Origin: a virus
Virus record (IMG/VR): IMGVR_UViG_3300031227_000019
Span: 1-64,000 of that record
DNA length: 64,000 bases
Strand: one strand, 5' to 3'
Shown: piece by piece, positions 1 to 15,455 of the stretch
Position numbering within the stretch: position 1 is the stretch's first letter
Layout of the letters: each line of letters starts with the position of its first letter
Notes under the pieces: generated by a model
What the model was told of the DNA's origin: nothing
The model's input: only the letters and a program-made list of their open reading frames with translations
Database searches by the model: none
Program-made: the position numbers and the translations under genes

Positions 1-255
1 TTGGTCGCCGTCTGCACCTGCTGGACCTGTGTACCCAGTAGGTCCGGTCGGCCCAGGAGGGCCGCCACCAGATGGACCTGCGGGACCTGTAACGCCAGTG
101 GGTCCGGTAGCACCCGTGTGCCCTGTGCAGCACGGACCTGTCGGGCCGGTACCGCCAGTGGGGCCAGTGCCGCCCGCACCTGCGGGGCCAGTCCAACCTG
201 TCCAACCTGTTGGACCTCGTGGACCTGTGGGGCCCGTCCAACCTGTCGGTGATGG
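1..255 (-). repeat. Collagen-like Gly-X-Y coding segment
   Basis: Read on the minus strand the segment gives roughly 27 consecutive Gly-X-Y triplets, mostly GPT, GPA and GWT, and it continues past the window edge. Collagen-like trimeric stalks are common in phage fibres. Confidence 0.75.
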
Positions 256-1851
256 CACAAATGGCGGGAATTGGAAATCAAAGTCAAAGAAATACTCACA
301 ATCGGAATCCGCCCCGACTCGCGTGACAGTCACCTCAACCGCAGCTGCTTCCCCTTCCACAACAGTGAGTGCTGCACTGCCGCCAATGGACGGACAGCCA
401 GAATCAGGAAGTGTGAAGTCGAAGTCAAAGAAATATTCACATTCAGACTCAGTGCCGCCTCGCGTAATGACCAACTCCGCGAGTGGCGTAGCACCAGGAG
501 CTACCTCAACACGCGCACTTCCGTCAATGGACGGACACGGCGGGATAACGACGGGGATCGTGAAATCAAAACCGAAATCAAACTGGTATTCGCAGCTCGG
601 ATTACACGAGTCACCGCCGGTGACTGGTGTGATCGTCAAGTCCACATCAACCGCGGCCGATGGTGTCCCGCCGTAGCCATAGGCTTCGCGGAACTGTGTC
701 GAGACCGTGGCGATCGCAGAACCACCAATGCTTGGACACGGCACGATCGGCTTGGGGATCGTGAAATCGAAGTCGAAGTCGAACTGGTAGTCGCAACTCG
801 GGTTGCAGGAGTCGCCGCCGGTGGTTGGCGTGATTGTCAGGTTTACATCAACAGCTGGGTCGCCGCCGCACGGCACAGTAGAAGACCCGTCAAAGCCGGT
901 ATTCACAGTGGCCGAGGCTTGCCCGCTGATTGCCGGACACGGAACGAGCGGTGGTGGAATCGTGAAATCAAAGGTGAAGTCGAACTGGTATTCACAGCTG
1001 GGATTGCACGAGTCTTCTCCGATAACCGGGGTGATCGACAGATCTACGGTGACGGCTGCGGAGTCTTCGCACGTCGGCGCCCCGCCCTCGTCTTCGTTGA
1101 CATTGATCGTGGCGGTCGCTGAACCGTCAAGTGTGGGGCATGGGACGACCGGCGGCGGAATCGTAAAATCAAAATTGAAGTCGAACTGGTATTCACAGCT
1201 AGGATTACACGAGTCCTCGCCAAAGACCGGCGTGATCGACAGATCCACGGTGACAGCCGCAGAGTCTTCGCACGTTGGCTCCCCACCTTCATTGATATTG
1301 ATCGTGGCGGTGGCCGAACCTTCGAGCGTCGGACACGGTGGTGCGGGGATCGGGATGTAGAAGTCGAAGTCGAAATCAAACTGACATGAGTTGTCCGAGT
1401 TGCAGCTATCCGTGCCGGGTGTGGACGTGACTGTGATCGCAACCCGCGGCTCATCATTGCAGCCGGCGATCCCAGTGGCCACGGAAATGGTACCATCGGC
1501 CGAGATCTCGGGACACGGGATGATCGGTGGCGGGATCATCAGATTGAAGTCGAAATCAAGCAGGAAATCGCACGATCCGCATGATTCCATCTTCGTAACG
1601 GTAGCGTCAACCTCGAAACGTGGCTCTTCGCATGGGTTGGTTCCCATAGCAATAGACGCATCAATACTGATGGCTATTTCAGGGCAGGGAATGGGCGGAG
1701 GCGGTACGTCGAACGGGATGTCGATGTCCGGGCAATCGAATATAGGCGGTGGCGCAGGCAGAATGGTGCAATCGCTGATGAAGCGAAAGTCCAGCTTATC
1801 CACATGCGGTACATCGCATTTTTCTTGATCAAATAGTGGTGGCCACGCCAT
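1..1851 (-). CDS. Repeat-rich collagen-like tail fibre protein, 3' end outside window
   Basis: This frame is open from an ATG at 1851 to the left edge, at least 617 residues, with no stop in the window. After a short N-terminus ([12 protein letters not shown]) come eight imperfect repeats of about 50-67 residues. Each carries an acidic aromatic strand such as YQFDFDF followed by an IPPP and PCPxIxGSA segment, and the four central copies contain CNPSC. The last ~85 visible codons (about 255 down to 1) are Gly-X-Y collagen triplets, mostly GPT and GPA. The composition fits a phage fibre or adhesin in which a collagen-like stalk precedes a C-terminal tip, but the tip is not in the window. It is the last gene of the tail-fibre array. 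Regular Gly-X-Y is present only on this strand. Function is inferred from composition and position. Confidence 0.8.
   Translation of the reverse strand, partial: MAWPPLFDQEKCDVPHVDKLDFRFISDCTILPAPPPIFDCPDIDIPFDVPPPPIPCPEIAISIDASIAMGTNPCEEPRFEVDATVTKMESCGSCDFLLDFDFNLMIPPPIIPCPEISADGTISVATGIAGCNDEPRVAITVTSTPGTDSCNSDNSCQFDFDFDFYIPIPAPPCPTLEGSATATININEGGEPTCEDSAAVTVDLSITPVFGEDSCNPSCEYQFDFNFDFTIPPPVVPCPTLDGSATATINVNEDEGGAPTCEDSAAVTVDLSITPVIGEDSCNPSCEYQFDFTFDFTIPPPLVPCPAISGQASATVNTGFDGSSTVPCGGDPAVDVNLTITPTTGGDSCNPSCDYQFDFDFDFTIPKPIVPCPSIGGSAIATVSTQFREAYGYGGTPSAAVDVDLTITPVTGGDSCNPSCEYQFDFGFDFTIPVVIPPCPSIDGSARVEVAPGATPLAELVITRGGTESECEYFFDFDFTLPDSGCPSIGGSAALTVVEGEAAAVEVTVTRVGADSDCEYFFDFDFQFPPFVPSPTGWTGPTGPRGPTGWTGWTGPAGAGGTGPTGGTGPTGPCCTGHTGATGPTGVTGPAGPSGGGPPGPTGPTGYTGPAGADGDQ
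270..1570 (-). repeat. Eight ~150-200 bp in-gene repeats of the fibre protein
   Basis: Related segments encoding the FDFDF strand begin near 270, 412, 560, 760, 961, 1162, 1356 and 1540. The four central copies, spaced about 200 bases apart, are closest in sequence. They probably arose by tandem duplication inside the fibre gene and could change number by recombination. Confidence 0.7.
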
Positions 1852-1899
1852 CCTGGTATTCCCTGGCCTAAGCGACTAATCATGAGCCGCGTGTTACAA

Positions 1900-2928
1900 T
1901 TATTCTGAATCCAACGACAATGAGCTGCTTACTGCTTCCTCGTCTCCGAGGCACAACGCGAAGTCATCCAATGCTTTGTCAATGACCAATGTTCCGTCGG
2001 TGTCCGAGTAGACCCGGAAACCTGACCCCGCTGTGAGCTGGACGTTCCTGCCGCCGATGCCGTTGATCGTCTTGACGATCTGGCTGCATCCGGGTCCGCC
2101 AGAGAGATGCGGGCTCCCGGCGGGCGGCGCTTCGCCTTCGTACACTGGCACTTCTTCACAGGGCTCTCCGTCTCCAGAACCGATGCCGGCTCCAATAATG
2201 ATCGCATTCTCGCGAGTGTCCTGGCGAATCGTGCAATTGTACCCTTCTTTCCACTCTATATCGCCGTCGATACACAGTGCGGTGATATATGGACCGTCTC
2301 TAGCGCCTTCGCTCGACGAGAAAGAGCACTCCGGTGGCGGCGTGGCCAGCGTTCGCTGGAAGTTGCCGAGGTTGCATGCTCGCAAGTAGGAGTCTTTTAG
2401 GCTCCGAATCCGACTCGGTTCGATCTGCCAGTAGCCTGCGGGGTACGTGAAGCTGTCACCGCTCGGTAGCAGGTCCGATAATGTCTCAAAATGCCCCGAA
2501 ATCATGAAAGCTGACCATCTGGCAGCCTCTTCACAGCTTAACGGGTCCACCGGCTCTCCGACAATAGCAGACGCGTCGGCGTACTCCACGAGGAATTCGG
2601 ATGCGGTGGCGGAGTCGCGGGTGAAAACCACCTCGTGATTGGCCCCGTAGGGTGCAGTTGTCCGAAAACGGAACGTAAAAACGGTCCCAACACGTGAAAT
2701 CTCGTATAAATAGACCGAATGGCCGTCGAATTCCGAATAATCCGAGTCAATTTCCATAATTGCACCGAAATCGACGATCGCGGCGTGCGGAACGTGATAA
2801 TCTGCCGACAAACTGAGCGACATGGACTCGCTACTGACCTCCACGACGGCGGGTTCCAGTGGAAGCACCTTCGTCGTGAACGGGTAGTCACGAAATTCGT
2901 TGTCGTTGTAAAATCCAGGGTTAGCCAT
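1900..2928 (-). CDS. Tail fibre/baseplate protein, YPF-NGI paralogue 1
   Basis: A 342-residue protein beginning MANPGFYNDNEFRDYPF. It shares two landmarks with the next four genes upstream: an N-terminal [RD]YP[FL] motif followed by a beta-rich region, and a later motif of the form hNG[IV]xxxxGNhxh, here TINGIGGRNVQL near residue 288. Such multi-copy families next to fibre genes usually form host-contact or baseplate-periphery structures. The C-terminus is the Ser-rich SSSLSLDSE, one of the recurrent serine tracts of this phage. No enzymatic motif is visible. The exact role is unknown. Confidence 0.75.
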   Translation of the reverse strand: MANPGFYNDNEFRDYPFTTKVLPLEPAVVEVSSESMSLSLSADYHVPHAAIVDFGAIMEIDSDYSEFDGHSVYLYEISRVGTVFTFRFRTTAPYGANHEVVFTRDSATASEFLVEYADASAIVGEPVDPLSCEEAARWSAFMISGHFETLSDLLPSGDSFTYPAGYWQIEPSRIRSLKDSYLRACNLGNFQRTLATPPPECSFSSSEGARDGPYITALCIDGDIEWKEGYNCTIRQDTRENAIIIGAGIGSGDGEPCEEVPVYEGEAPPAGSPHLSGGPGCSQIVKTINGIGGRNVQLTAGSGFRVYSDTDGTLVIDKALDDFALCLGDEEAVSSSLSLDSE

Positions 2929-2941
2929 TGCTCATTCTCAG

Positions 2942-3700
2942 TTAAACGGTTTTTCCGATAGCGTCAAACACGAGATTTCCGCCTTCGGCGAAGACTCGCA
3001 CGATCGTTTCTTCGTTATGCTGGTCTCCGACTGTGATATTGAAGTTGCCATGCTCGTCCGGCGGACAATTATTGATGCTTTTGATGAAATTTGGAGTGGT
3101 AAACAGGTCAACGACCTCACAATTCTCTCGCAAGAACAGCACATCGCCAACAATATCCACTCGGATGATGGAATCTCCGGCTTGGGACACTACCACGCCG
3201 TTATCGCCGACAATTAGTGCGTCTTTTGTCAAAACTTCGCCATTTTCTGTCACCAATCCGCGAACTCCGACTTCTGGCGTCGGAATCACGCAGGTAGCAG
3301 TAAAAGTCGTGGCTACCGGCTCGAACGGGTAGGTCCCAGCGTTCCACGAGCTGAGCCGCGATAGTCGGACGCTCTCGGAGACCAGCACACCGGCCGGCCG
3401 ATCCCAGGTGTCGACGAGGTACAAAACGTCTGGGGCGAACAACGGATCGAAGCGAACGGTGGCCTGGGCCCGTCGTGTTCGATCCGACACGGTAATTGTA
3501 ACATCGCGTGGCGAGATCACGTAGATCTCAGAAATGTAGAGATACCCGAGAGCCCCAATAGGGTAAAGGGACGCGTCGAGGAACAGGTCAAAATCAATAA
3601 GCTGCGTGCCACCGCTCGACAACGTCGCAGTGTCCTTGAATGGATACCGCGTCGGGGCGTACTGATCTCGAAATTCAGGAAATAAACGACGCTCAGGCAT
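2942..3700 (-). CDS. Tail fibre/baseplate protein, YPF-NGI paralogue 2
   Basis: The 252-residue product starts MPERRLFPEFRDQYAPTRYPF and carries the degenerate second motif SINNCPPDEHGNFNI near residue 210. It is the shortest member of the five-gene family and lacks a serine tract. Its start overlaps the stop of the upstream paralogue by eight bases (3693-3700), consistent with translational coupling. Composition is beta-rich and acidic. A structural role at the tail tip is inferred only from the family and from position. Confidence 0.75.
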   Translation of the reverse strand: MPERRLFPEFRDQYAPTRYPFKDTATLSSGGTQLIDFDLFLDASLYPIGALGYLYISEIYVISPRDVTITVSDRTRRAQATVRFDPLFAPDVLYLVDTWDRPAGVLVSESVRLSRLSSWNAGTYPFEPVATTFTATCVIPTPEVGVRGLVTENGEVLTKDALIVGDNGVVVSQAGDSIIRVDIVGDVLFLRENCEVVDLFTTPNFIKSINNCPPDEHGNFNITVGDQHNEETIVRVFAEGGNLVFDAIGKTV

Positions 3701-5354
3701 CTTCTAAGCTCCAAAATCCAAAAGTGGTAATGGCACGGTCTACTACGACTCCGTGCTTGCCGGATGGCGTACCATACCGGCTTGTCTGCAACGCCGTGGT
3801 CACAGCGGGCCAGCCAGGATTATCCAAGTTTCGCACGCTCACGGATATGACAACATCGCCGACAACCGTCGGGTGCTCAACCGCTGTCACGTCCAGCTCG
3901 TACCATGTGCCAAGGCTAAACGGCAAGCCGGGACTGACGGTGAACTCCAGGATCGTCATATTCCCATTATACCGTTTGATCTCGATTTTATTCGTAACGC
4001 GATTCAAAAATACCATGAAGTATTGCAACAGCGGGTTTGTCATCGGATCTTCAACATGGTAATTCAGCACGATGCCGCCATTGATGCGGCTCCGGCTATC
4101 GTTGGTCAATTGCAGATGCGTCCGCACGCGGTGATTGATTGCAGGGTCGCACCCGCAGTCGTCGAAGATCGCGAGATTTCGTTGCCAACCTTCAGTGGAC
4201 TGCCATGCGCTACCGGCATGCAAGGATGATGACGACGGCGGCTGCGCGAAAGAGGGAAGCGAGTCGGATGACGGCTCGTACGGGTCGAAACTATCGACCA
4301 ACACGAAGCCACCGGCCCGCACGTCCCAACTCAGGTGTTGATACGGCTCGAAGAACTCCAAGAACGGCAGATCCACGCACACTTCCGCCTCTGAGGATTC
4401 AGAAGGGGTAGGTTGTGGTGGTTCTTCGCTCTCGGAACTCAATGACTCGCTGTCAACACTTGCCGCCGACGACGCACTCATGCTGCTGCTCTCTATGCAG
4501 TAATCTTCACCCGGGAAGCGGTTTACCGTGCCGTCGCCACAAACATCATCGATCCCGAGGGATTGGTTGATTATCACGCCCGCGTCGTCTGCTCCGCATG
4601 ACTCGTACGGCGTGGCCTCAAGTTTGTTGAATATGATATTCAAATTGCCGTTGCAGTCAGGCCGCACCCCGTTGACAGTCTCCACACCCTCCTTGAGGCA
4701 ATTTCGGCTCTCCGGTCGCACGCCACACGGCCCGATGTAATCTTTCAGCACGCTGCGGCCGTCCAGAGCATTGATCAGACGAATGACGAGGGCTTCTCGC
4801 TCCTCGTCGTTCACGTTGACGAACTCTCGGACTATCTCGATGTCTGGGCCTGCTAGGATGCGTACGAGGCCCGTTAGGCCGTCGATCCGTCCCATCTTCC
4901 GCATAGTCGGAATCGGCAACGCATCGTAAGGACGGGCTACGTGGGGAGCGATGAGCCCTTGCTGTGGCGTCGCCAGCCGGATGCTGAAGTCCTCGGCCAC
5001 GTCACCGAACACGATGAACCCGCCGACACCTGGGTAAAGAGGCTCCACATTGTAGTAAACGTGGCGAGCTACCGGCTTTTGCAGCGTCACAGCAGCCAAC
5101 GGGGTGAACGCACTCGCTGCCGTGGGCGAGTCGGCACCCAGGATCACAGCGGTGACAAGGTTCTCCGTAACCGTCAGGCCGCCAAGAAACGCATACTGCC
5201 CAGCCGTGCTGGGGAATCGCAAGGAGAGGTCGACGACTATGTCATCACGCAGCCGTTTGATCGTATCGTCATCCGTACCGGTAGCCGTGTCGTCCAGCGG
5301 ATACCGTCGCGACATCTGTGCGTTGAACCAGTTTTGATTACGAAGGGTACTCAT
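3693..5354 (-). CDS. Tail fibre protein, YPF-NGI paralogue 3 with lectin-like C-terminus
   Basis: A 553-residue protein starting MSTLRNQNWFNAQMSRRYPL. The N-terminal third holds the shared beta module. The motif TVNGVRPDCNGNLNI lies near residue 227. A Ser/Glu tract (about residues 285-322, DNA 4390-4500) then links to a C-terminal ~200-residue beta-rich domain. Its pattern, with a long aromatic-rich strand, GTWYELDV and a final FGFW strand, resembles a concanavalin/LamG-type jelly roll, which could bind host-surface sugar. The lectin reading rests on pattern only. The gene lies between paralogues 2 and 4. Confidence 0.75.
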   Translation of the reverse strand: MSTLRNQNWFNAQMSRRYPLDDTATGTDDDTIKRLRDDIVVDLSLRFPSTAGQYAFLGGLTVTENLVTAVILGADSPTAASAFTPLAAVTLQKPVARHVYYNVEPLYPGVGGFIVFGDVAEDFSIRLATPQQGLIAPHVARPYDALPIPTMRKMGRIDGLTGLVRILAGPDIEIVREFVNVNDEEREALVIRLINALDGRSVLKDYIGPCGVRPESRNCLKEGVETVNGVRPDCNGNLNIIFNKLEATPYESCGADDAGVIINQSLGIDDVCGDGTVNRFPGEDYCIESSSMSASSAASVDSESLSSESEEPPQPTPSESSEAEVCVDLPFLEFFEPYQHLSWDVRAGGFVLVDSFDPYEPSSDSLPSFAQPPSSSSLHAGSAWQSTEGWQRNLAIFDDCGCDPAINHRVRTHLQLTNDSRSRINGGIVLNYHVEDPMTNPLLQYFMVFLNRVTNKIEIKRYNGNMTILEFTVSPGLPFSLGTWYELDVTAVEHPTVVGDVVISVSVRNLDNPGWPAVTTALQTSRYGTPSGKHGVVVDRAITTFGFWSLEDA

Positions 5355-11144
<5,790 letters not shown>

Positions 11145-11163
11145 TTGATATTCCCGATACCGC

Positions 11164-12114
11164 TTAACACTCGATACAACCCTGGTCGGACAGCCTGCTA
11201 CCGAGCACGACGTTACTCATCTGTGTCACCTCGGAACCGAGGGTGCTTGCAAAGTTCTGAAGTGTCAGCACGCCGTCAGCAAATCGTTCGATCTGCCGTG
11301 TCAATGCTTCCAGCTCTTCACAACCGCAGCACGGCTCTGAACACTTATCCTCAAACATTAGCCCGTTATCAATCGGGCTGAGCTCCATGCACTTGTTCCC
11401 GACCATGCGGAAATTACCGTTGGGTAGCGGCGGAATACCGTTGATGAAGCGGATGCAGTCGCCTTCACCTTCCTCTTCACATACGCAGTCTTCGTTAAGC
11501 CCTTCACCGTCGATAGCGGAGAACACAATGACGGGAGCCTCCGTGCCGACCTGACTTGCGGTGATCCGCATGTTGTCGCCGGCTATGAGTTCCACGTCAC
11601 CGTAGATCGGTTCGCTTCGGTCAGCACCATTGACTACCGTGAGCCCGGCGATCCCTCGCACCATCGGGTTGATAGCGTCAGACTCCAGCGTGGTGGCGGC
11701 CGGATCAAATATGTACTCACCGGGGGGCAGCATGTCCACAGTATCGAGCACGGCGATCGTGACATACCCGAACGTGTCGTAGAAGTCACCAGCACCGGGC
11801 AGCGCGTAGGTCATGCCTTCAACGTGGCCGAGACGTGTCACGCTCGTGCTGGCGACGATCGGCGGACTGGTTGTGCCGTCATCGTAGCCAAATACAAGCG
11901 TGTAACCCGTGGGATAGATCCCGAGCCGCTGAAGATAGAATTTCGTCGGTTCCACCGCCAATCCGGCATGGACTGGTAGATCTAAACCGATAATGAAGTC
12001 GTCTGGCAACTCAATCGTTTCAGTCTGGTCTTTGCCGCTCCCCTCGTCGAGGAACGGATAAGACCGTTGACTGTTATGATTGGGCCATTGTAAATTCCAG
12101 TGTGTCATACCCAT
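11164..12114 (-). CDS. Tail fibre/baseplate protein, YPF-NGI paralogue 5
   Basis: I choose the ATG at 12114, giving 316 residues starting MGMTHWNLQWPN. That ATG overlaps the stop of the GIY-YIG gene as TAATG. An in-frame start 18 bases upstream would lie within the endonuclease gene. The family motifs are RSYPFLDEG near the N-terminus and FINGIPPLPNGNF near residue 228. A Cys-rich segment (EPCCGCEE) precedes a helical stretch, and the protein ends CIEC, matching the end of the giant paralogue downstream. The paired Cys clusters in these two proteins suggest metal binding or disulfides at a shared interface. Confidence 0.75.
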   Translation of the reverse strand: MGMTHWNLQWPNHNSQRSYPFLDEGSGKDQTETIELPDDFIIGLDLPVHAGLAVEPTKFYLQRLGIYPTGYTLVFGYDDGTTSPPIVASTSVTRLGHVEGMTYALPGAGDFYDTFGYVTIAVLDTVDMLPPGEYIFDPAATTLESDAINPMVRGIAGLTVVNGADRSEPIYGDVELIAGDNMRITASQVGTEAPVIVFSAIDGEGLNEDCVCEEEGEGDCIRFINGIPPLPNGNFRMVGNKCMELSPIDNGLMFEDKCSEPCCGCEELEALTRQIERFADGVLTLQNFASTLGSEVTQMSNVVLGSRLSDQGCIEC

Positions 12115-12845
12115 TATGCCGACTCCTTGCATTTACTGTATTGTGCCTTTTTCCTATCGCAATTACAGCGACGACAATATGCAGCAAATCCTGCCGGTTG
12201 TTGTTTGTCTTTGTTAAAGTGCTGTCTATCTTTGTATTTACGACATTTTGAGCACCATATTTTATTATTTAAGACTTTTATCGGACGACTCGCCGGGGCG
12301 ATGATTGTAGCCTCCCACTCGGTACTGGTCTGACTGGCATACCGGCATAACCACCGTTTATGGTGTCGTGCTTTGCCACCCGCTACGCGGGACATCGCAT
12401 TATGCGTTAATTCATTGTCCCGACAAAAAGCGTACAAATTCGTAATGACTTGCGAGAAACCGTCTGGATTCGTAACGATATATGTTTTACTCTTTGCCGC
12501 TAATATCGCTGCTTTACACTTCGGAGACTGCGGCACACCCCGCGTGTTACCAGCAGTAGCGCAAATGTTGAAACCTGTGGCTGCGCAGTTCAAAGTGTCA
12601 ATCCAGTATTGTTCTTTTTCAAGCAACTGCTGCTGGTCACACAACTCAATCACCTCACACGTGAACGTGGACTCTCCGTATTTTACCCACGCAGCCTGTA
12701 AATGCGGATTAACATGGGAACCGCTACGTAACTGCGACAAATGCCGCGAGTACCAACGACGGTATATATTTGCACTGCTGCCAACGTAAATCTTCTCGTT
12801 TGCAGCACAACAAATTTTATAAATTCCAGCAAGTTTAGGTAACAT
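12114..12845 (-). CDS. Free-standing GIY-YIG homing endonuclease
   Basis: A 243-residue protein. The N-terminal GIY-YIG nuclease domain shows GIYKICC and the KIYVGSS second motif, with the expected Arg (NIYRRW) and a Glu (LLEKEQYWID) about 50 residues on. A middle segment (AFCRDNELTHNAMSRVA and the following KRWLCRY) resembles NUMOD-type DNA-binding modules. The C-terminus has four cysteines in a zinc-ribbon-like CSKC-x22-CRRC pattern. The gene is visibly AT-richer than its neighbours and sits three bases after one structural gene and overlapping the start of the next, as expected for a mobile endonuclease inserted between late genes. It probably promotes its own spread by cutting related phage genomes that lack it. 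Confidence 0.9.
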   Translation of the reverse strand: MLPKLAGIYKICCAANEKIYVGSSANIYRRWYSRHLSQLRSGSHVNPHLQAAWVKYGESTFTCEVIELCDQQQLLEKEQYWIDTLNCAATGFNICATAGNTRGVPQSPKCKAAILAAKSKTYIVTNPDGFSQVITNLYAFCRDNELTHNAMSRVAGGKARHHKRWLCRYASQTSTEWEATIIAPASRPIKVLNNKIWCSKCRKYKDRQHFNKDKQQPAGFAAYCRRCNCDRKKAQYSKCKESA

Positions 12846-12848
12846 AGC

Positions 12849-14783
12849 TTACGTCCCTGGTACTATGATTCCACCGATACGAATGACACCAATGTCTGCC
12901 GCGAACAGCGGAACGGCGCCCGAAGCTCGACTAAGTGTAACGTAGATCGTGTCGCCAGCCGCGACACTGAATTCTTCACTCTCTACCTCAATCACGTTGT
13001 CCAGCGGCAGATTCGTGCCGAGTCCGTCGTAATCGTCCGACGGCGTCACCACATCGAACGTGATTGCCGTATCGCCTTCAACGACCGGCGTTGGTACACC
13101 GTCCGTAGGTCGGGCAATTCGATAATAGCTCATGGTCATCGCGGAGAACGGGCCTTCAGCACGCCCCCAGACCAACGCACGGATCTTGATGTTCGGAGTT
13201 GTCGGGAGACCGCTCGGCGGTACGTTATACCGCATGCGGATAGCACTGTCTCGACCATCCGGGAAGCCGATGTATTCGACCTCCTTGTGCTCTCGCTCCA
13301 ACGCGTCACCGAGGCGTGTGATCTGCGGGTTCATTTCCCGCTCCGTCGGATCGAGCTGCAACGTGGCAGTGACAATCCCTTGATGCACTGCCGGGTTCGT
13401 CGCACTGATAGCCAGCGCGGGGTCCAGCCCACGCTGCCGTGTGCTGCTCAGGATCAACTCCTCTGAGCCAGCGATGATACCCTCGGTCATCCAGCCGACG
13501 CCGAACTTGAGCGTGCTGTCGACGATCTCCTTGAGGCACTGACCCCCGTAGTATTCGTTCGGGGCGATCATGGCCAGGATATTCAGTCGCGCGAACAGGT
13601 CGCCGGTTCGTGACACCTCACCGTCGCAATTCACGAACTCCAATGGTTCGTCGGTATCCGGCTGGAGGCTCGTCACCACCGTCTTATGCGTGGCGAACGT
13701 CATCTTGATGAAGGACAGCACGAGCCGCATGGTGCTCGCTGCCGGGCACTCCGACCCTAGCGACTCGGATGAGGCACTGACGGAGGAGGCACTGCTGCTG
13801 CTCAGCGACTCAGAGAGCGGTGTGGTATTGAGCTCAGTCGGCCACGGCACTTGGTCGTAGCAATCGCTCATCCACCAGATGCCGTCCTTGGTGAACTGCA
13901 CATAGGCATCATCCACCCGTACGGCGCCGTCTTCCCAGACGTTGGCAGTAGCGTAGCTCTTCTGCTTGAACATCTCCAGCAGCACTGCCGCGAGCGGGAT
14001 CGGCGGCCACGAACGACTCAGCGGACTGTCGGCCGCCAAGTTGTAGCCGAACTTCGCCCCAGTTGGGGCTGTCCCGTCGAAGCTCACGTCGTCGGCTGGT
14101 AGCCAACCCAGGGCTGTGACGTCCGCATCCGTGATCTCATGCACGCCGCCAACCTCCGGCGGCACGTGGACACCGGCGGGTGCCGGGGTCAGGTCGAACT
14201 GGAAATGGATATGATCTTCCAGGAAGTCCTGGAGCGACGGCATGATGAACATCCACGAGTCCGTCTCGCAGTCGTCCCGTGGGCCCAACAGATAGGCCAC
14301 CGGCACCGTGGCGGGCGGTCGCTGTCTCTTGAGCTTCCCAGCCGTCGTAGCGGACAGGTAGTACCGTCCGGGCGTCTGTTCGCCTTCGATAAGGTTGGTC
14401 AGCTGCTCCGGGGAGAGCTTCACCATGCCGGCCGTACCGATCGTACCACCGGTGGCTGAGTCCTTGTGGATGCACAACCCGATGGCATTCGAGGCCAGCG
14501 TCAATGCGAACGTACCGGTCTCCGGGTCGAGTGCAGCACCGGCAAGCGCCTTCTCGTACTGTTTCGTGGTATCGTTCCAGAACACGGCATTTGCCACCAA
14601 GACGTCCGATTTCAACGTCCGCTCCGTGTGAACTAACAGCCGGCCAGCCTCGACCGCCTCCACCACCTCTTTGAGATAATTGGTGCGGCTTTCGAGCTCA
14701 CGTGTAGCCGTACTGGTATTTCCGGCACTCACCGGAGACCGTGGCTGCACGTGTTGAACTCTGCTATTGAAATTTGTGGACAT
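12849..14783 (-). CDS. Tail/baseplate structural protein with Ser-Glu insert
   Basis: A 644-residue protein with no family I can name. The N-terminus has a short helical segment (about residues 25-50, TRELESRTNYLKEVVEAVEA), then beta-rich sequence with LSPEQLTNL and GRYYLSATTAGKL. A Ser/Glu tract (SESLSSSSASSVSASSES, DNA about 13753-13822) sits at about residues 321-345 between two folded-looking halves. The C-terminal half is beta-rich and ends GGIIVPGT. It lies between the baseplate wedge genes and the fibre array, so a baseplate-to-fibre connector is a reasonable inference. Confidence 0.7.
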   Translation of the reverse strand: MSTNFNSRVQHVQPRSPVSAGNTSTATRELESRTNYLKEVVEAVEAGRLLVHTERTLKSDVLVANAVFWNDTTKQYEKALAGAALDPETGTFALTLASNAIGLCIHKDSATGGTIGTAGMVKLSPEQLTNLIEGEQTPGRYYLSATTAGKLKRQRPPATVPVAYLLGPRDDCETDSWMFIMPSLQDFLEDHIHFQFDLTPAPAGVHVPPEVGGVHEITDADVTALGWLPADDVSFDGTAPTGAKFGYNLAADSPLSRSWPPIPLAAVLLEMFKQKSYATANVWEDGAVRVDDAYVQFTKDGIWWMSDCYDQVPWPTELNTTPLSESLSSSSASSVSASSESLGSECPAASTMRLVLSFIKMTFATHKTVVTSLQPDTDEPLEFVNCDGEVSRTGDLFARLNILAMIAPNEYYGGQCLKEIVDSTLKFGVGWMTEGIIAGSEELILSSTRQRGLDPALAISATNPAVHQGIVTATLQLDPTEREMNPQITRLGDALEREHKEVEYIGFPDGRDSAIRMRYNVPPSGLPTTPNIKIRALVWGRAEGPFSAMTMSYYRIARPTDGVPTPVVEGDTAITFDVVTPSDDYDGLGTNLPLDNVIEVESEEFSVAAGDTIYVTLSRASGAVPLFAADIGVIRIGGIIVPGT

Positions 14784-14795
14784 GGCCCAGCTCCT

Positions 14796-15440
14796 TTACT
14801 CGAATGCGACGTCCCAAGTTACGCCAAACTGCTTGGACGCCGACTTGACCTCTTGGTCTGCCGTCTCGAAATACGTCCTTGCGAAGACGACATCCTGAGT
14901 CTGATCTTCAAATACGGGTGTCGCCACCAACGCGGCTCCGAACACCGTGGAATTTGCGGCACTCGTAAACGGCTTCCCGTTGACGCCCGCTACTCCCTGC
15001 GTCTGCGCATAGAACGTCAGACGGTTACCCGTCACGCCGCTCGTGAACCAATCCTCGAAGCCTTGTTCGATACTGATCCCCGGCTCCACCAACAGTGGGA
15101 CTCGCAGGAAGTCCCGCGTGCCGCTGTAGGCTAAGTCCGTGTAATATTCCGCACCTTCATCTCGGCCGAACGTCGGAGCAGACACGATGTCGCCTGGGGA
15201 GGCTACGTTCTCATACTCGATATACAGCGAAGCGATACGAAAATCCCGGTCACCGAGTCCGATGGTCTTGGCAGCCACAAAGCCCCAAGAGTATTGAATC
15301 TGATTCGGTTTGATCGAAATCAGCTCCACACGGTTCGGCAGTTGCAACCCACGGCCTTCCGGCCCGGGTTCCGTGATACGCCATAAGCCAATTCGACCTT
15401 GGACGAGCGGATTGGCGATTCTGTCTTTTAGCTGATTCAT
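14796..15440 (-). CDS. Small tail/baseplate structural protein
   Basis: The 214-residue product starts MNQLKDRIANPLVQGRIGLW, preceded by GGGAGG. It is almost entirely beta-strand-like with no low-complexity or Cys motif. I recognise no family. Position directly after the gpI/gp7-like wedge gene points to a baseplate-peripheral or fibre-attachment role. Confidence 0.65.
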   Translation of the reverse strand: MNQLKDRIANPLVQGRIGLWRITEPGPEGRGLQLPNRVELISIKPNQIQYSWGFVAAKTIGLGDRDFRIASLYIEYENVASPGDIVSAPTFGRDEGAEYYTDLAYSGTRDFLRVPLLVEPGISIEQGFEDWFTSGVTGNRLTFYAQTQGVAGVNGKPFTSAANSTVFGAALVATPVFEDQTQDVVFARTYFETADQEVKSASKQFGVTWDVAFE

Positions 15441-15455
15441 GGCAACCTCCCTGCG

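Noticed and set aside
29-676. Plus-strand open frame with Gly-Pro-Val-rich sequence
   Set aside because: It lacks a regular Gly-X-Y period. The minus-strand frame is a true collagen repeat, continues into the FDFDF repeats and starts at a good ATG in the same direction as every other gene.
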